Part shown: in pieces, positions 44,598 through 55,770 of the stretch
How the letters are laid out: every line of letters begins with the position of its first letter
Position numbering within the stretch: position 1 is the stretch's first letter
Assembly (NCBI GenBank): GCA_004299705.1
Contig: SCQS01000008.1
Location: forward strand, 62,001 to 126,000
Direction: 5' to 3'
DNA from: Rhodanobacteraceae bacterium
GTDB taxonomy: Bacteria; Pseudomonadota; Gammaproteobacteria; Xanthomonadales; Rhodanobacteraceae
Length of the DNA stretch: 64,000 nt
Notes under the pieces: generated by a model
Seen by the model: only the letters and a program-made list of their open reading frames with translations
The model's database searches: none
What the model was told of the DNA's origin: nothing
Translations under genes and position numbers: made by a program

Positions 44598-44614
44598 ATG
44601 TTATATCGTTACAT
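44598..44614. promoter_or_regulatory. Candidate promoter and operator of the efflux operon
   Basis: ATGTTATATCGTTACAT is an imperfect palindrome (ATGT-ACAT ends). Read leftward it contains TATAAC, a possible -10, about 100 bases before the channel gene start. Its position suits a repressor or sensor-response site, but no regulator gene is linked. Confidence 0.35.
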
Positions 44615-44726
44615 CACAAAAAAACCTGAACCGCAGCCAAACGAAACGCGCGTGACCCGCATCAGGCTTGCGTATCCGTGCCGGAAGTCATGCCTGCACG
44701 CGGCGTGCGCGTACCCAGCTTCCATC

Positions 44727-44759
44727 GAATCGACGCGCCCACGAGGGGTGCGTCGATTC
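44727..44759. repeat. Inverted repeat downstream of prolyl oligopeptidase
   Basis: Perfect ten-base arms GAATCGACGC and GCGTCGATTC around a 13-base loop, lying 9 bases past the end of the peptidase gene at 44768. There is no T-run on either side, so it may be a rho-dependent terminator hairpin or RNA-stabilising element. Confidence 0.55.
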
Positions 44760-44767
44760 ATGCCTCG

Positions 44768-46936
44768 TCATTTTGAAGGCGCCTGCTCGATCCCGAGGTT
44801 GTACGCCTCGAACGCCCACACGTCCGTCGTCTGCTTGATCTGCTTGTCGGTCGGCATGTAGGTGTGGCTGGTGCTGCCGAAAGTCTGCAACAGGATCGGG
44901 TTGTCGCAACCCTGCGCCTGCTGGATCTTCGCCGCGAACTTGAACTCGTGGCTGGGCACCACGCGGTCGTCGTCCCACGAGGTCGTGATCAGCGTCGGCG
45001 GATAGCAGGTGCCCGGCTTGATGTTCTGCAGCGGCGAATACTTGATCAGCCATCCGAACGCTTTCTTGTTGGCCGAGCTGCCGTACTCCGGCACCCAGAA
45101 CGAACCGCCCGAGAAATCCTGGTAGCGCAGCATGTCCAGCACGCCGTGGCCGATGAACGCGGCGCCGAACAGCTGCGGGCGCTCGGTGATCGACGCGCCG
45201 GTCAGCAGGCCGCCGTTGGAATAGCCCTGGATGCCGAGATGCTTCGACGAGGTGTAGCCCTGCTTGATCAGGTATTTCGCGGCCCACGCAAAATCGTCGA
45301 ACACGTTCTGCTTCTTGCCCAGCATGCCGGCGTGGTGCCAGGCCTCGCCGTATTCGCCGCCGCCGCGGATGTTGGCGACCGCGTACACACCACCCAGTTG
45401 CAGCCACACCGGGATCATCGGGTTGAAACCTGGCGTGATCGAGATGTCGAATCCGCCGTAGCCGTACAGGATGGTCGGGTGGCTGCCGTCGAGCGCGATG
45501 CCTTTCTTGGCGACGATGAACATCGGCACCTTGGTGCCGTCCTTCGAGGTGTAGAACACCTGCCTGGTTTCGTACTGCGAAGGATCGAACTTCACGTCCG
45601 GCTTGAAGTAGACGGAAGACTTGCCGTCGGCCACGTCGAACTTGTAGATCGTGGTCGGGTACAGGTACGAAGTGAATGCGTAGTACGCGGTCTTCGAATC
45701 GTTGCGCGCCGAGACGTCGCCGACCGTGCCCAGCGTCGGCAGGTACAGCGTCTTGAGCAACTTGCCATCGGTGTTGAACAGTTCGAGCTTGCTCTTGGCG
45801 ACCACCTGGTAATTCGCGAGGATGCGTCCGTCGGCCAGCGTCGCGCCCGCCAGCACATCGCCCGGCCCCTGCTGGGGCACCACCACGCGCCAGTGCGCGG
45901 GGTCAGGGTCGGACAGCTTGGCCGCGACGATCTTGCCGCGCGGTGCATCCAGCGTGGTCTGCAGGTACATGGTGTCGCCGACGTGGCCGATCGGCGAATA
46001 CATCGCGTCGTTCTTGGTGTACAGCGGCTCGATCTTCGCCGCGACGTCCGGCTTGTCGGGATTGCCGAGGTCGGCGTAGAACAGTTCGTTGTTGCTGATC
46101 GAATCGTTGCTGAGATACACGATCAGGTAACGCCCGTCCTCGCTGACGCCGCCGCCGAGACTGGCGTGCGGCAGGTCGGCGCGCGCGTAGATCAGCTTGT
46201 CGTCCGATTGCGGCGTGCCGAGCCGGTGGTAATAGAGTTTCTGATCGACCACCGCGTGGCTGATCGCCTTTTCGCCGGACGGTGGTTCGGGATAACGCGA
46301 ATAGAAAAAGCCCTGGTCGTCGTGGGTCCACGCAAGGCCGGAGAACTTCACCCAATGCACCGCGTCCGCAAGCCGCTTGCCGGTCGCGACATCCATCACG
46401 TGCAGGGTTTCCCAGTCCGAACCACCCTTGGACAACGCGTAGGCGTAGTACTTGCCGTCCGGCGAAGGCACGCCGAACTTGAGCTGCACCGAGCCATCGG
46501 GCGACAACTTGTTCGGATCGATCAATACGCGCGCTTTTTGTCCGGGCGCCTGCACGTACACCACGCTCTGGTTCTGCAGTCCGGAATTGCGACGGAAGAA
46601 CAGCGTGCCGTTCTTCAACTGGTCGGGCGTGCCTTCCTTGGCGTAGTTCCACAGCTCGGTGAGGCGATGTTCGATCCAGCCGCGCACCGGGATCTTCGCA
46701 AGATAATCGTTGGTGAGCTTGTTCTCGGCTTCCACCCAGGTTTTCAGTTGAGGGCTGGTGAGGTTTTCCATCCACTGGTACGGCGCCGGCACCTTGGTGC
46801 CGAAGTACATATCGACGGTGTTGTCGTTGTGCGCCACGGGATACTGCAACTTCTGCGCGGTGGGCGCTTGTGCCGTCGCGGTGGCCATCACGGCCGTCAA
46901 CACAGCAGCACTCAACAGGTTCGTGGAAAGCTTCAT
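44768..46936 (-). CDS. Prolyl oligopeptidase (S9A family), exported
   Basis: A 722-residue serine peptidase with a signal peptide (residues 1-23). A seven-bladed propeller (about residues 90-430) covers the alpha/beta-hydrolase. Catalytic Ser is in GIQGYSNGGLL, Asp in TSWDDDRVVP, His in FGSTSHTYMP. ANIRGGGEYGEAWH is the S9A hallmark. It cleaves after Pro in short peptides, probably in the periplasm. AAGGAGGG precedes the ATG at 46936. It is followed upstream by a dipeptidyl peptidase gene in the same direction. Confidence 0.93.
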   Translation of the reverse strand: MKLSTNLLSAAVLTAVMATATAQAPTAQKLQYPVAHNDNTVDMYFGTKVPAPYQWMENLTSPQLKTWVEAENKLTNDYLAKIPVRGWIEHRLTELWNYAKEGTPDQLKNGTLFFRRNSGLQNQSVVYVQAPGQKARVLIDPNKLSPDGSVQLKFGVPSPDGKYYAYALSKGGSDWETLHVMDVATGKRLADAVHWVKFSGLAWTHDDQGFFYSRYPEPPSGEKAISHAVVDQKLYYHRLGTPQSDDKLIYARADLPHASLGGGVSEDGRYLIVYLSNDSISNNELFYADLGNPDKPDVAAKIEPLYTKNDAMYSPIGHVGDTMYLQTTLDAPRGKIVAAKLSDPDPAHWRVVVPQQGPGDVLAGATLADGRILANYQVVAKSKLELFNTDGKLLKTLYLPTLGTVGDVSARNDSKTAYYAFTSYLYPTTIYKFDVADGKSSVYFKPDVKFDPSQYETRQVFYTSKDGTKVPMFIVAKKGIALDGSHPTILYGYGGFDISITPGFNPMIPVWLQLGGVYAVANIRGGGEYGEAWHHAGMLGKKQNVFDDFAWAAKYLIKQGYTSSKHLGIQGYSNGGLLTGASITERPQLFGAAFIGHGVLDMLRYQDFSGGSFWVPEYGSSANKKAFGWLIKYSPLQNIKPGTCYPPTLITTSWDDDRVVPSHEFKFAAKIQQAQGCDNPILLQTFGSTSHTYMPTDKQIKQTTDVWAFEAYNLGIEQAPSK

Positions 46937-46968
46937 GTCACCCTCCTTCTCATGGAAAGCAATTCAGT

Positions 46969-47044
46969 CCGCAAATGAACGCAAATGAACGCAAATAAAA
47001 ATCCGTTTTTGATTCCATTCGCGTTCATTCGCGTTCATTTGCGG
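46969..47044. repeat. Long AT-rich hairpin repeat
   Basis: Arms CCGCAAATGAACGCAAATGA and TCATTCGCGTTCATTTGCGG (28 bases each with small mismatches) separated by about 20 bases. It fills the space between the two S9 peptidase genes. Its design, repeated GCAAATGAAC units, is like the GGATTTACAC units in the era-rnc spacer. Confidence 0.85.
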
Positions 47045-47063
47045 ATCCAATGCTTCTCGTCGT

Positions 47064-49397
47064 TCACTTCGAGGCAGCCGGCATCTTGAACTCGTGCGGT
47101 GGCGTGTTGCCGGCAAGGTATTTCACGAAGTAATCCCAGCGCCGGCGTGTCACGTAGGGCGTGTCGGCGCCGTAGCCGTGGTGCTCGTTCGGCAGGATCA
47201 GAAGATCAAAATTGCGGTTGGCGCGGATCAGCGCCTGCACCACGAGATAAGTGTTGCTGATTGGCACGTTGTCGTCGATTTGCCCGTGCACCAGCATCAG
47301 ATGACCTTTCAGGTTCTTCGCGATCAGCTCGTTGGCCTGGTTGTCGTAATTGGTCGTGCCGTCCTTGTTCGTGACCAGCAAGCCTTGGTACTTCTCGCCC
47401 CAATCGTTCTCGTAGTTGCGGTTGTCGTGGTTGCCGCTCTCGGCCCAACCGACCTTGAAGAAATCCGGGTAGCGAAACATCGCCGCCGCGGTCGCGTTGC
47501 CACCGCCGGAATGCCCCCAGATGCCGACCCGGTCGATGTCGATCCACGGATGGCGTTGCGCGAGTTGCTTGATGCCGGTGACCTGGTCGGGCAGCGTGTC
47601 GTCACCCATGTCGCCGTACCAATAGTGATGGAAGCTGCGCGAACGCCATGGCGTGCCCATGCCGTCGATCGCGATCACGATGAAGCCGAGTTCGGCCATC
47701 GCCTGGTGATCGCCGCGCGCGGCCGCCCAGCTGAAGGTGAACACCGAACCCGTCTGCGGGCCGGGGTAGATGTAATCGACGATCGGATATTTCTTGTGCG
47801 GGTCGAAATTCGTCGGCTTGAACATCAACCCGTACAGCGTGGTCTTGCCATCACGCGCCTTCACGGTGAACGGAACCGGCGGCACCCAGCCCGCGGCTTT
47901 CAACCTCGAAATGTCGGCCTTCGCGATCGTCGCGATCACATGCCCGTCTGCAGCGGATCGCAACAGCGTGACCGGAGGCGTGGTCGGCGTGGAGTACGAA
48001 TCCACGAAGTATTTGCCGTCCCGCGACATCGTGATGGTGTGGTCGGCATCTTCCGGCGTCAGCAGCGTGGTCTTGCCGGTATCGATGTCGACCTTGAAGA
48101 ATTGCCGGTAATACGGATTCACGCCCGGCGTGCGGCCTACGCCAACGAACCACAGCGTGTGCGTCGCGCGATCGAGGTGCAGCACCTCGGTGACGTTGCC
48201 GTCGCCGGTGGTGATCGCGCGCAACTGCTTGCCGGTCTTCAAGTCGTACAGGTACAGGTTGGCCCAGTTGGTTTGCTCGGACGGCCAGATCGCCTGATTC
48301 GTCTTCGGCAAGTATTGCCAGTTCACCCGGCCGTGGCCGCTCTCGTAGTAATCCCTGGCGGTGAACTCGAACGCGGTGCGCACCGCGCCGGTTTCGGCGT
48401 TGGCGATGCGAAAGGTTTCGTGTTGGCGATTGCGCGAAGTCGAGACAAACGCGAGCGTCTTGCTGTCGGGCGCCCACTTCACGTCACTCCACGTGTACGG
48501 TTCGCTTTCGTCGCAGGCCAGCGTGTCGCACAGCGTGGACAGCCGTTGTTCCGGCGGCATCTTCAGGCGCACCATTTTCCGGGTCGCGACGTCGATCACC
48601 ACCGGCTCGATCATGAACACGTGCTGGTCGCCCGGCAGTGGATATGGCCACGCGTCCAACTTGGGATGGCCGATCCGCGTGTCGACCGTGTACATCATGC
48701 CGACCTTGCGCTGGTCCTGCCGGTAGGTCGCGATCTTCTTCGAATCCGGCGACCACCGTACGATCGCTCCGTCACCGTGTACCCAACCCGCGTTCTGGGT
48801 GGCGTAACCGTAATTCTTGACGCCATCGGTGGTGAGTTGGGTTTCCTTGCCGGTCGCGAGATCGCGCACCCACAGGTTCCAGTTGCGCACGAACGCAAGC
48901 AGCTTGCCGTTCGGCGACAGCGCGCCGGGCTCGTCGCCGGTCTTCAGCAACGCGCTGCGTTTCGTGCAGACACCGACTCCTGACAGGTCGCAGCGATACC
49001 AGGTGCCGTCGAATTGGACGTCCAGATCGCCGCCCGGCACGGCGCGAAAATCGAAGCCATAGCGCGGCCATTTCGTCGCATCCACCTGTTTGTCGCGCGC
49101 CTTGCCCAACGCCGCCGCGAGCTTGGCCTGATCGAACGCCGGCGCCGTCTTGCCGGTCGCCGCGGCCATTTCCATAACGTGATCGCCAGCTGCATCGTGG
49201 TCGATGTACCAGAAGTGCGTGCCGTCCAGCCAATGCACCCGCTGCACGTCGTGGTCGACCAACGGATCGGCGCTCTGCGGCAGGAACTTCACCGCCTGCG
49301 CGTAATCCGCGTCCGTGAGTTGCCGCGCCTGCGCGGAAGCGCCAAACGCAAGCACGCAAACCAGCAAGGCGCAGGCTGCGCCGCGAATCGAAGCCAT
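47064..49397 (-). CDS. Dipeptidyl peptidase IV-like (S9B) peptidase, exported
   Basis: A 777-residue serine peptidase with a signal peptide (residues 1-23). An eight-bladed beta-propeller fills residues 60-500, with WSPDSKKIATYRQDQRKVG. Catalytic Ser is in GIWGHSGGGNAT, Asp in GQIDDNVPI, His in NEHHGYG. Family enzymes remove X-Pro or related dipeptides from peptide N-termini. GGGAGAC precedes the ATG. It may be co-transcribed with the prolyl oligopeptidase downstream despite the hairpin between them. Confidence 0.92.
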   Translation of the reverse strand: MASIRGAACALLVCVLAFGASAQARQLTDADYAQAVKFLPQSADPLVDHDVQRVHWLDGTHFWYIDHDAAGDHVMEMAAATGKTAPAFDQAKLAAALGKARDKQVDATKWPRYGFDFRAVPGGDLDVQFDGTWYRCDLSGVGVCTKRSALLKTGDEPGALSPNGKLLAFVRNWNLWVRDLATGKETQLTTDGVKNYGYATQNAGWVHGDGAIVRWSPDSKKIATYRQDQRKVGMMYTVDTRIGHPKLDAWPYPLPGDQHVFMIEPVVIDVATRKMVRLKMPPEQRLSTLCDTLACDESEPYTWSDVKWAPDSKTLAFVSTSRNRQHETFRIANAETGAVRTAFEFTARDYYESGHGRVNWQYLPKTNQAIWPSEQTNWANLYLYDLKTGKQLRAITTGDGNVTEVLHLDRATHTLWFVGVGRTPGVNPYYRQFFKVDIDTGKTTLLTPEDADHTITMSRDGKYFVDSYSTPTTPPVTLLRSAADGHVIATIAKADISRLKAAGWVPPVPFTVKARDGKTTLYGLMFKPTNFDPHKKYPIVDYIYPGPQTGSVFTFSWAAARGDHQAMAELGFIVIAIDGMGTPWRSRSFHHYWYGDMGDDTLPDQVTGIKQLAQRHPWIDIDRVGIWGHSGGGNATAAAMFRYPDFFKVGWAESGNHDNRNYENDWGEKYQGLLVTNKDGTTNYDNQANELIAKNLKGHLMLVHGQIDDNVPISNTYLVVQALIRANRNFDLLILPNEHHGYGADTPYVTRRRWDYFVKYLAGNTPPHEFKMPAASK

Positions 49398-49474
49398 GGA
49401 CGTCTCCCGGTCAGCCGCAACCGATCGATGTTATTCCTCCCGGCACCTGCCCACCCCTGCCAGAAGTCGTGGTC

Positions 49475-49750
49475 TCAACGCACGTACACACGCCTTTTGC
49501 GGCTGGTCGCGGGCGACAGGTCGATCAGCAACGCGATCACGATTCCGACGATCGGCACCAGCGTCCAGCGGCCGTGGAACCAATGCTGCACCGCGGTGTA
49601 CCAGAGCAGCGTGGTCGGCAGAAACAGGAACCCCAGCACCGGCCAAAGCGCGATGTGGAAGATGCCGCTGAACCAGCGCGTGAACAGCCACAGGATGACC
49701 ACCACCACGCGCGGCGCACCGAGTGCCAGGATTGCAAACAGGCAGGGCAT
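49475..49750 (-). CDS. Small hypothetical membrane protein
   Basis: A 91-residue protein with two or three membrane segments (residues 4-22, 30-48 and 63-80) and basic ends. It contains WLFTRWFSGIFHIALWPVLG and a Trp-rich central loop. A GGAG lies eight bases before the ATG at 49750. No family is recognised. It lies between the DPP gene and the divergent sialidase-like gene. Confidence 0.65.
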   Translation of the reverse strand: MPCLFAILALGAPRVVVVILWLFTRWFSGIFHIALWPVLGFLFLPTTLLWYTAVQHWFHGRWTLVPIVGIVIALLIDLSPATSRKRRVYVR

Positions 49751-49817
49751 GCGGGACTCCGGATCGGCGGTCGAAACGCTGACTATACTGCCTGCGGTTT
49801 TCGCACCGGAAGCATCC

Positions 49818-50978
49818 ATGCGAGTGATCCCCCTTTTCTCGATTGCGGTGCTCGCCCTGCTCGTCGCCAGTTGCGCCACCGCGCCACCGCGCCCGACGCC
49901 ACGCATCGAACGCATCGAGTTCGCCCGTGCCGGTACCGATGGCGTGCACGGCTTTCGCACGCCGTCGCTGGCGGTGGCGCGCGACGGTACGCTGATCGCG
50001 GGCTACAGCGCCTTGCTGCATTCGGAAAACGACCTGCCCAACGACATCCAGGTGTGGGTGCGCAGCAGCCACGACGACGGGTTGCACTGGAGCGCGCCGC
50101 AGCGGCTCACCCATCCCGCCGGCGGCGCCGGCAGCAGCGACACCAGCCTGCTGGTGGACCGCGACACCGGTCGCGTTTTCCTGTTCTACAACTACGGCCC
50201 GCCCGGTATCGGCTTCTGGAACTCGGCCGCGGGCACAGCTCCAACGCGCACCCTGCATCCGCGTTACCTGTGGTCCGACGACGACGGGCGCACTTGGCTG
50301 GGTCCGCGTGACTTGCTGACGACAGTCAAGCAGCCCGGCTGGCATGGGCTGTTCACCGCTTCCGGCAATGGCGTGCAACTGCAGGCCGGCCCGCACCGGG
50401 GACGCCTGCTGCAACCGCTGGTCTACCGGCTTGCGGATGGCCGCATCCACGCCGCGAACATCTACAGCGACGACCACGGCAAGACCTGGCACGTCGGCGC
50501 GTCCATCGGCGCCAACCTCGACGAAAGCAAGGCCGTGCAACTGGCCAACGGTGAGGTGATGCAGAACCTGCGCAGCGACGATGCGCACGTGCACGCGCGC
50601 GTGGTGGCGCTCTCGCACGACGGTGGCGTGCACTTCGGTTCGCCACGCGTCGATAAGCAACTGCCCGACCCGCACGTCAATGCATCCAGCATCCGGGCAG
50701 AGCCGCAAGCGTCGGCCAGCCGGGCCGCGTCGCATTGGCTGCTGTTCAGCAATCCCGCCGACCCCGCGCAGCGACGCAACCTCACCGTGCGGCTGTCCTG
50801 CGACGACGGCAAGACCTGGGCCGCGAGCCGCGTGCTGGATCCTGGCCCATCGATGTACTCTGTGATGGCGCGCCTGCCCGACGGCGACTTCGGGATCATC
50901 TGGGAAGATGGCAGCGGCGATCTTTTCTATGCGCGCTTCAACCTGGCCTGGGTCGCGCGCGGGGCGCCGTGCGGCTGA
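49818..50978 (+). CDS. Sialidase-like (BNR repeat) lipoprotein
   Basis: A 386-residue predicted lipoprotein (lipobox LLVASC near residue 19) with a six-bladed sialidase fold. At least five Asp-box (S/T-x-D-x-G-x-T/H-W) repeats are seen: SHDDGLHW, SDDDGRTW, SDDHGKTW, SHDGGVHF and SCDDGKTW. GFRTPSLAV near residue 50 matches the FRIP motif whose Arg binds sialic acid carboxylate. It is probably an exo-alpha-sialidase or a related glycosidase acting outside the cell. There are no linked sialic-acid catabolic genes in the window. Confidence 0.85.
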   Translation: MRVIPLFSIAVLALLVASCATAPPRPTPRIERIEFARAGTDGVHGFRTPSLAVARDGTLIAGYSALLHSENDLPNDIQVWVRSSHDDGLHWSAPQRLTHPAGGAGSSDTSLLVDRDTGRVFLFYNYGPPGIGFWNSAAGTAPTRTLHPRYLWSDDDGRTWLGPRDLLTTVKQPGWHGLFTASGNGVQLQAGPHRGRLLQPLVYRLADGRIHAANIYSDDHGKTWHVGASIGANLDESKAVQLANGEVMQNLRSDDAHVHARVVALSHDGGVHFGSPRVDKQLPDPHVNASSIRAEPQASASRAASHWLLFSNPADPAQRRNLTVRLSCDDGKTWAASRVLDPGPSMYSVMARLPDGDFGIIWEDGSGDLFYARFNLAWVARGAPCG

Positions 50979-50989
50979 CGCACGTCAGG

Positions 50990-51436
50990 CTACGGATTGA
51001 TTCGCGAACCCGGAATCGGCGGCCCCTTCAATTCCACGACGTTGCCTTCGGGATCGAACAGATAGATCGACGGCCCCTCGCCTTCCGCGCCATAGCGCGA
51101 GCCAGACTCCCCGACCCTTGCGCCGTGCGCCTGCAGATGCGCGATGATCGCTTCCTCGTCGTAAACGTCGATGCCGAGGCAGAAGTGATCCACGTTCCGG
51201 CCTTCGGCAGCGGGTGCCGCGCCACCCGCGCGCCCCAGCTTGCCGTCCACGTCCACCAGATCGATCAAGGAAGCGCCCGCGCGCAACTGGAACAGGCCGA
51301 TGGCGGGCTGGTCCAGTTCGGGCGTGCAACCGAGCACGTCGCAATAAAAGCGCCGCATGCGTTCGACATTGCGCACGCGCAACACCACGTGATCGAGTTG
51401 GCGCAGGCGAAAGGGTACCGACATGCAGGTTTCCAT
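50990..51436 (-). CDS. VOC family protein (glyoxalase/dioxygenase fold)
   Basis: A protein of about 148 residues with a vicinal-oxygen-chelate fold: LDHVVLRVRNVERMRRFYCD in the first module (His ligand) and VDHFCLGIDVYDEE, then SIYLFDPEGNVVELKGP (Glu ligand) in the second. Members are glyoxalases, dioxygenases or resistance proteins; the substrate is unknown. Two in-frame starts, 51436 and 51424, are both possible. It is divergent from the glycine riboswitch. Confidence 0.85.
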   Translation of the reverse strand: METCMSVPFRLRQLDHVVLRVRNVERMRRFYCDVLGCTPELDQPAIGLFQLRAGASLIDLVDVDGKLGRAGGAAPAAEGRNVDHFCLGIDVYDEEAIIAHLQAHGARVGESGSRYGAEGEGPSIYLFDPEGNVVELKGPPIPGSRINP

Positions 51437-51484
51437 GGAGTGCTCGTCGTTTCGATGATAAAGCAGCCATCCAATCGCCACCTG

Positions 51485-51490
51485 TATAAT
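51485..51490 (+). promoter_or_regulatory. Promoter -10 of the glycine riboswitch transcript
   Basis: A perfect TATAAT preceded by TG lies just before the first aptamer. The -35 is weak. Transcription should start near 51497. Confidence 0.65.
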
Positions 51491-51496
51491 GGCGAG

Positions 51497-51674
51497 CCGG
51501 TGGAAGAAGCAGCCCTGCTGCTGCCGAAGGCGCAACGCCCGTAATCGCTCAGGCCCGATACCACCACGCAACAAAACTCTGGAGAGACCGGCTTTCGATG
51601 CATCGAAAGAACCGGCGCCGAAGGGGCAAGCAGCGCCACGCTGCGAAACTCTCAGGCAAACGGACAGAGGGGCA
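51497..51674 (+). ncRNA. Glycine riboswitch, tandem aptamers
   Basis: Two consecutive glycine aptamers lead the gcvP message. Aptamer 1 (about 51497-51566) has a GGTGG/CCACC P1, CCGAAGGCGCAAC and TCGCTCAGGC. Aptamer 2 (about 51577-51674) has CTCTGGAGAG, GCCGAAGGGGCAAGC, then AACTCTCAGGCAAACGGACA and GAGGGG, the hallmark consensus. It senses glycine and turns on glycine cleavage. The next 160 bases before gcvP contain repeat D, so the classical expression platform is displaced or rebuilt. Confidence 0.93.
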
Positions 51675-51680
51675 TACTCG

Positions 51681-51799
51681 TGCGATCGTCCATGATCGCA
51701 GCGTTGTTGCCGCTCAATGATCCACACAGCCCTGTCCAGTCCACCCACACCAGAACGGCCATCCCTGGCCTGACTTTCCACCAACAGCCGCTTCGAGCG
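51681..51799 (+). repeat. Dispersed repeat D, copy 3
   Basis: From TGCGATCGTCCATGATCGC to CTGACTTTCCACCAACAGCC then GCTTCGAGCG. It matches the copies at 7466 and 16024. It lies exactly between the end of the glycine riboswitch and gcvP. Confidence 0.85.
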
Positions 51800-51837
51800 G
51801 GGCCTCTCTGTCGCCCACTCCAACCCGGACGCCCGCC

Positions 51838-54750
<2,913 letters not shown>

Positions 54751-54760
54751 ATCCAGAGTA

Positions 54761-54853
54761 CATCCCCCTCGTTCCCCCTTCGTTCCGAAGGGGGAGGCAA
54801 GGCTCACCCTCTTCGGAACGAAGGGGGTCGGCGCGAAGCGCCGGGGGGATGCA
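54761..54853. repeat. Palindromic repeat B, copy 4
   Basis: Contains CATCCCCCTCGTTC, the stem CCCCCTTCGTTCCGAAGGGGG, then TCTTCGGAACGAAGGGGG, the GGCGCGAAGCGCC stem and GGGGGGATGC. It lies between the convergent gcvP and sirtuin genes and enters the sirtuin coding end. Confidence 0.85.
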
Positions 54854-55718
54854 GGGGATGCAGGGCTTGCAAGATACCCCCCAACACCGCCCCACACTCG
54901 CCCTCGCACTTGAACGCGAACAAATCGTCCGCGCGGGTGCGTCCGTGATTGACCGCGACGATTTCGATGCCGCGTGCGTGCGCTGCACGCACCAGCCGGA
55001 AGCTCGACCACACCATCAGCGACGAACCGACCACCAGCACGCCGTCGGCCGATTCCACCGCGGCCAGTGCCGCCGCGGACACCTTGCGCGGCACCGATTC
55101 GCCATAGAACACCACGTCGGGTTTCAGCACGCCATCGCATATTTCGCATGCGGGCACGTTGAACGCGTCGAAGTCGACGCCTTCCAGTTCGGCATCGCCA
55201 TCCGGCGCGATGCGCGCGGCAGACATCTCCCAATCCGTGTTGGCATCAAGCAGGCGCTGCTGGAACCCATCGCGATCGATGCGGTGGTTGCAGGCAAGGC
55301 AACGCACCACGTCCAGCCGCCCGTGCAGGTCGATGACCTTGCGGCTGCCGGCGCGCTGGTGCAGCCGATCGACATTCTGCGTGACCGCTCGCGCAATGCG
55401 ACCGGCGTGCTCCAGTTCCGCCAGCGCAACGTGCGCTGCACTGGGCTGCGCCGCCGCGAACATGGGCCAGCCGGTGAAACTGCGCGCCCAGTAACGTTTC
55501 CGCACCGCCTCGTTTTCCACGAAGTCGCGATACTGCACCGGCGGCGAACGCTTCCAGTTGCCGTCGCCGTCGCGATAGTCGGGGATGCCGGATTCGGTGC
55601 TGACGCCGGCTCCCGTGATCACGGTGACACGCGATCGTGCCGCCAGCCAGCCCGCGATTCGCTCGACGTCCACCAAAGGTGCAGCGTTCCAATGAGTTCC
55701 TGTCTTGCCGCCCATCAT
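54804..55718 (-). CDS. NAD-dependent protein deacylase, sirtuin (class II-like)
   Basis: A 304-residue Sir2 enzyme. NAD-binding motif ITGAGVSTESGIPDYR (residues 34-49) is class II-like. TQNVDRLHQRAG holds the substrate-side Asn-Asp, LHGRLDVV holds the catalytic His. The zinc Cys pairs are RCLAC and ACEIC. VVGSSLMVWSSFR is the second NAD motif. It removes acyl groups from lysine or acts as a lipoamidase, as some bacterial class II members do. The ATG is at 55718 or 55715. The last 18 or so residues (HPLHPPGASRRPPSFRRG) are encoded by repeat B and are not family sequence. Confidence 0.9.
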   Translation of the reverse strand: MMGGKTGTHWNAAPLVDVERIAGWLAARSRVTVITGAGVSTESGIPDYRDGDGNWKRSPPVQYRDFVENEAVRKRYWARSFTGWPMFAAAQPSAAHVALAELEHAGRIARAVTQNVDRLHQRAGSRKVIDLHGRLDVVRCLACNHRIDRDGFQQRLLDANTDWEMSAARIAPDGDAELEGVDFDAFNVPACEICDGVLKPDVVFYGESVPRKVSAAALAAVESADGVLVVGSSLMVWSSFRLVRAAHARGIEIVAVNHGRTRADDLFAFKCEGECGAVLGGILQALHPLHPPGASRRPPSFRRG

Positions 55719-55770
55719 CACGTCACTGTAGCGCGATCCCGCATTCGACAAGTTGCGCCACAATGCACGC

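Noticed and set aside
44727-44759. Rho-independent terminator after the prolyl oligopeptidase
   Set aside because: The stem is strong but neither side has a run of T, so I list it only as an inverted repeat.
49014-49817. Long upstream extension of the sialidase frame
   Set aside because: It overlaps the DPP gene antisense; the signal peptide and lipobox fix the start at 49818.
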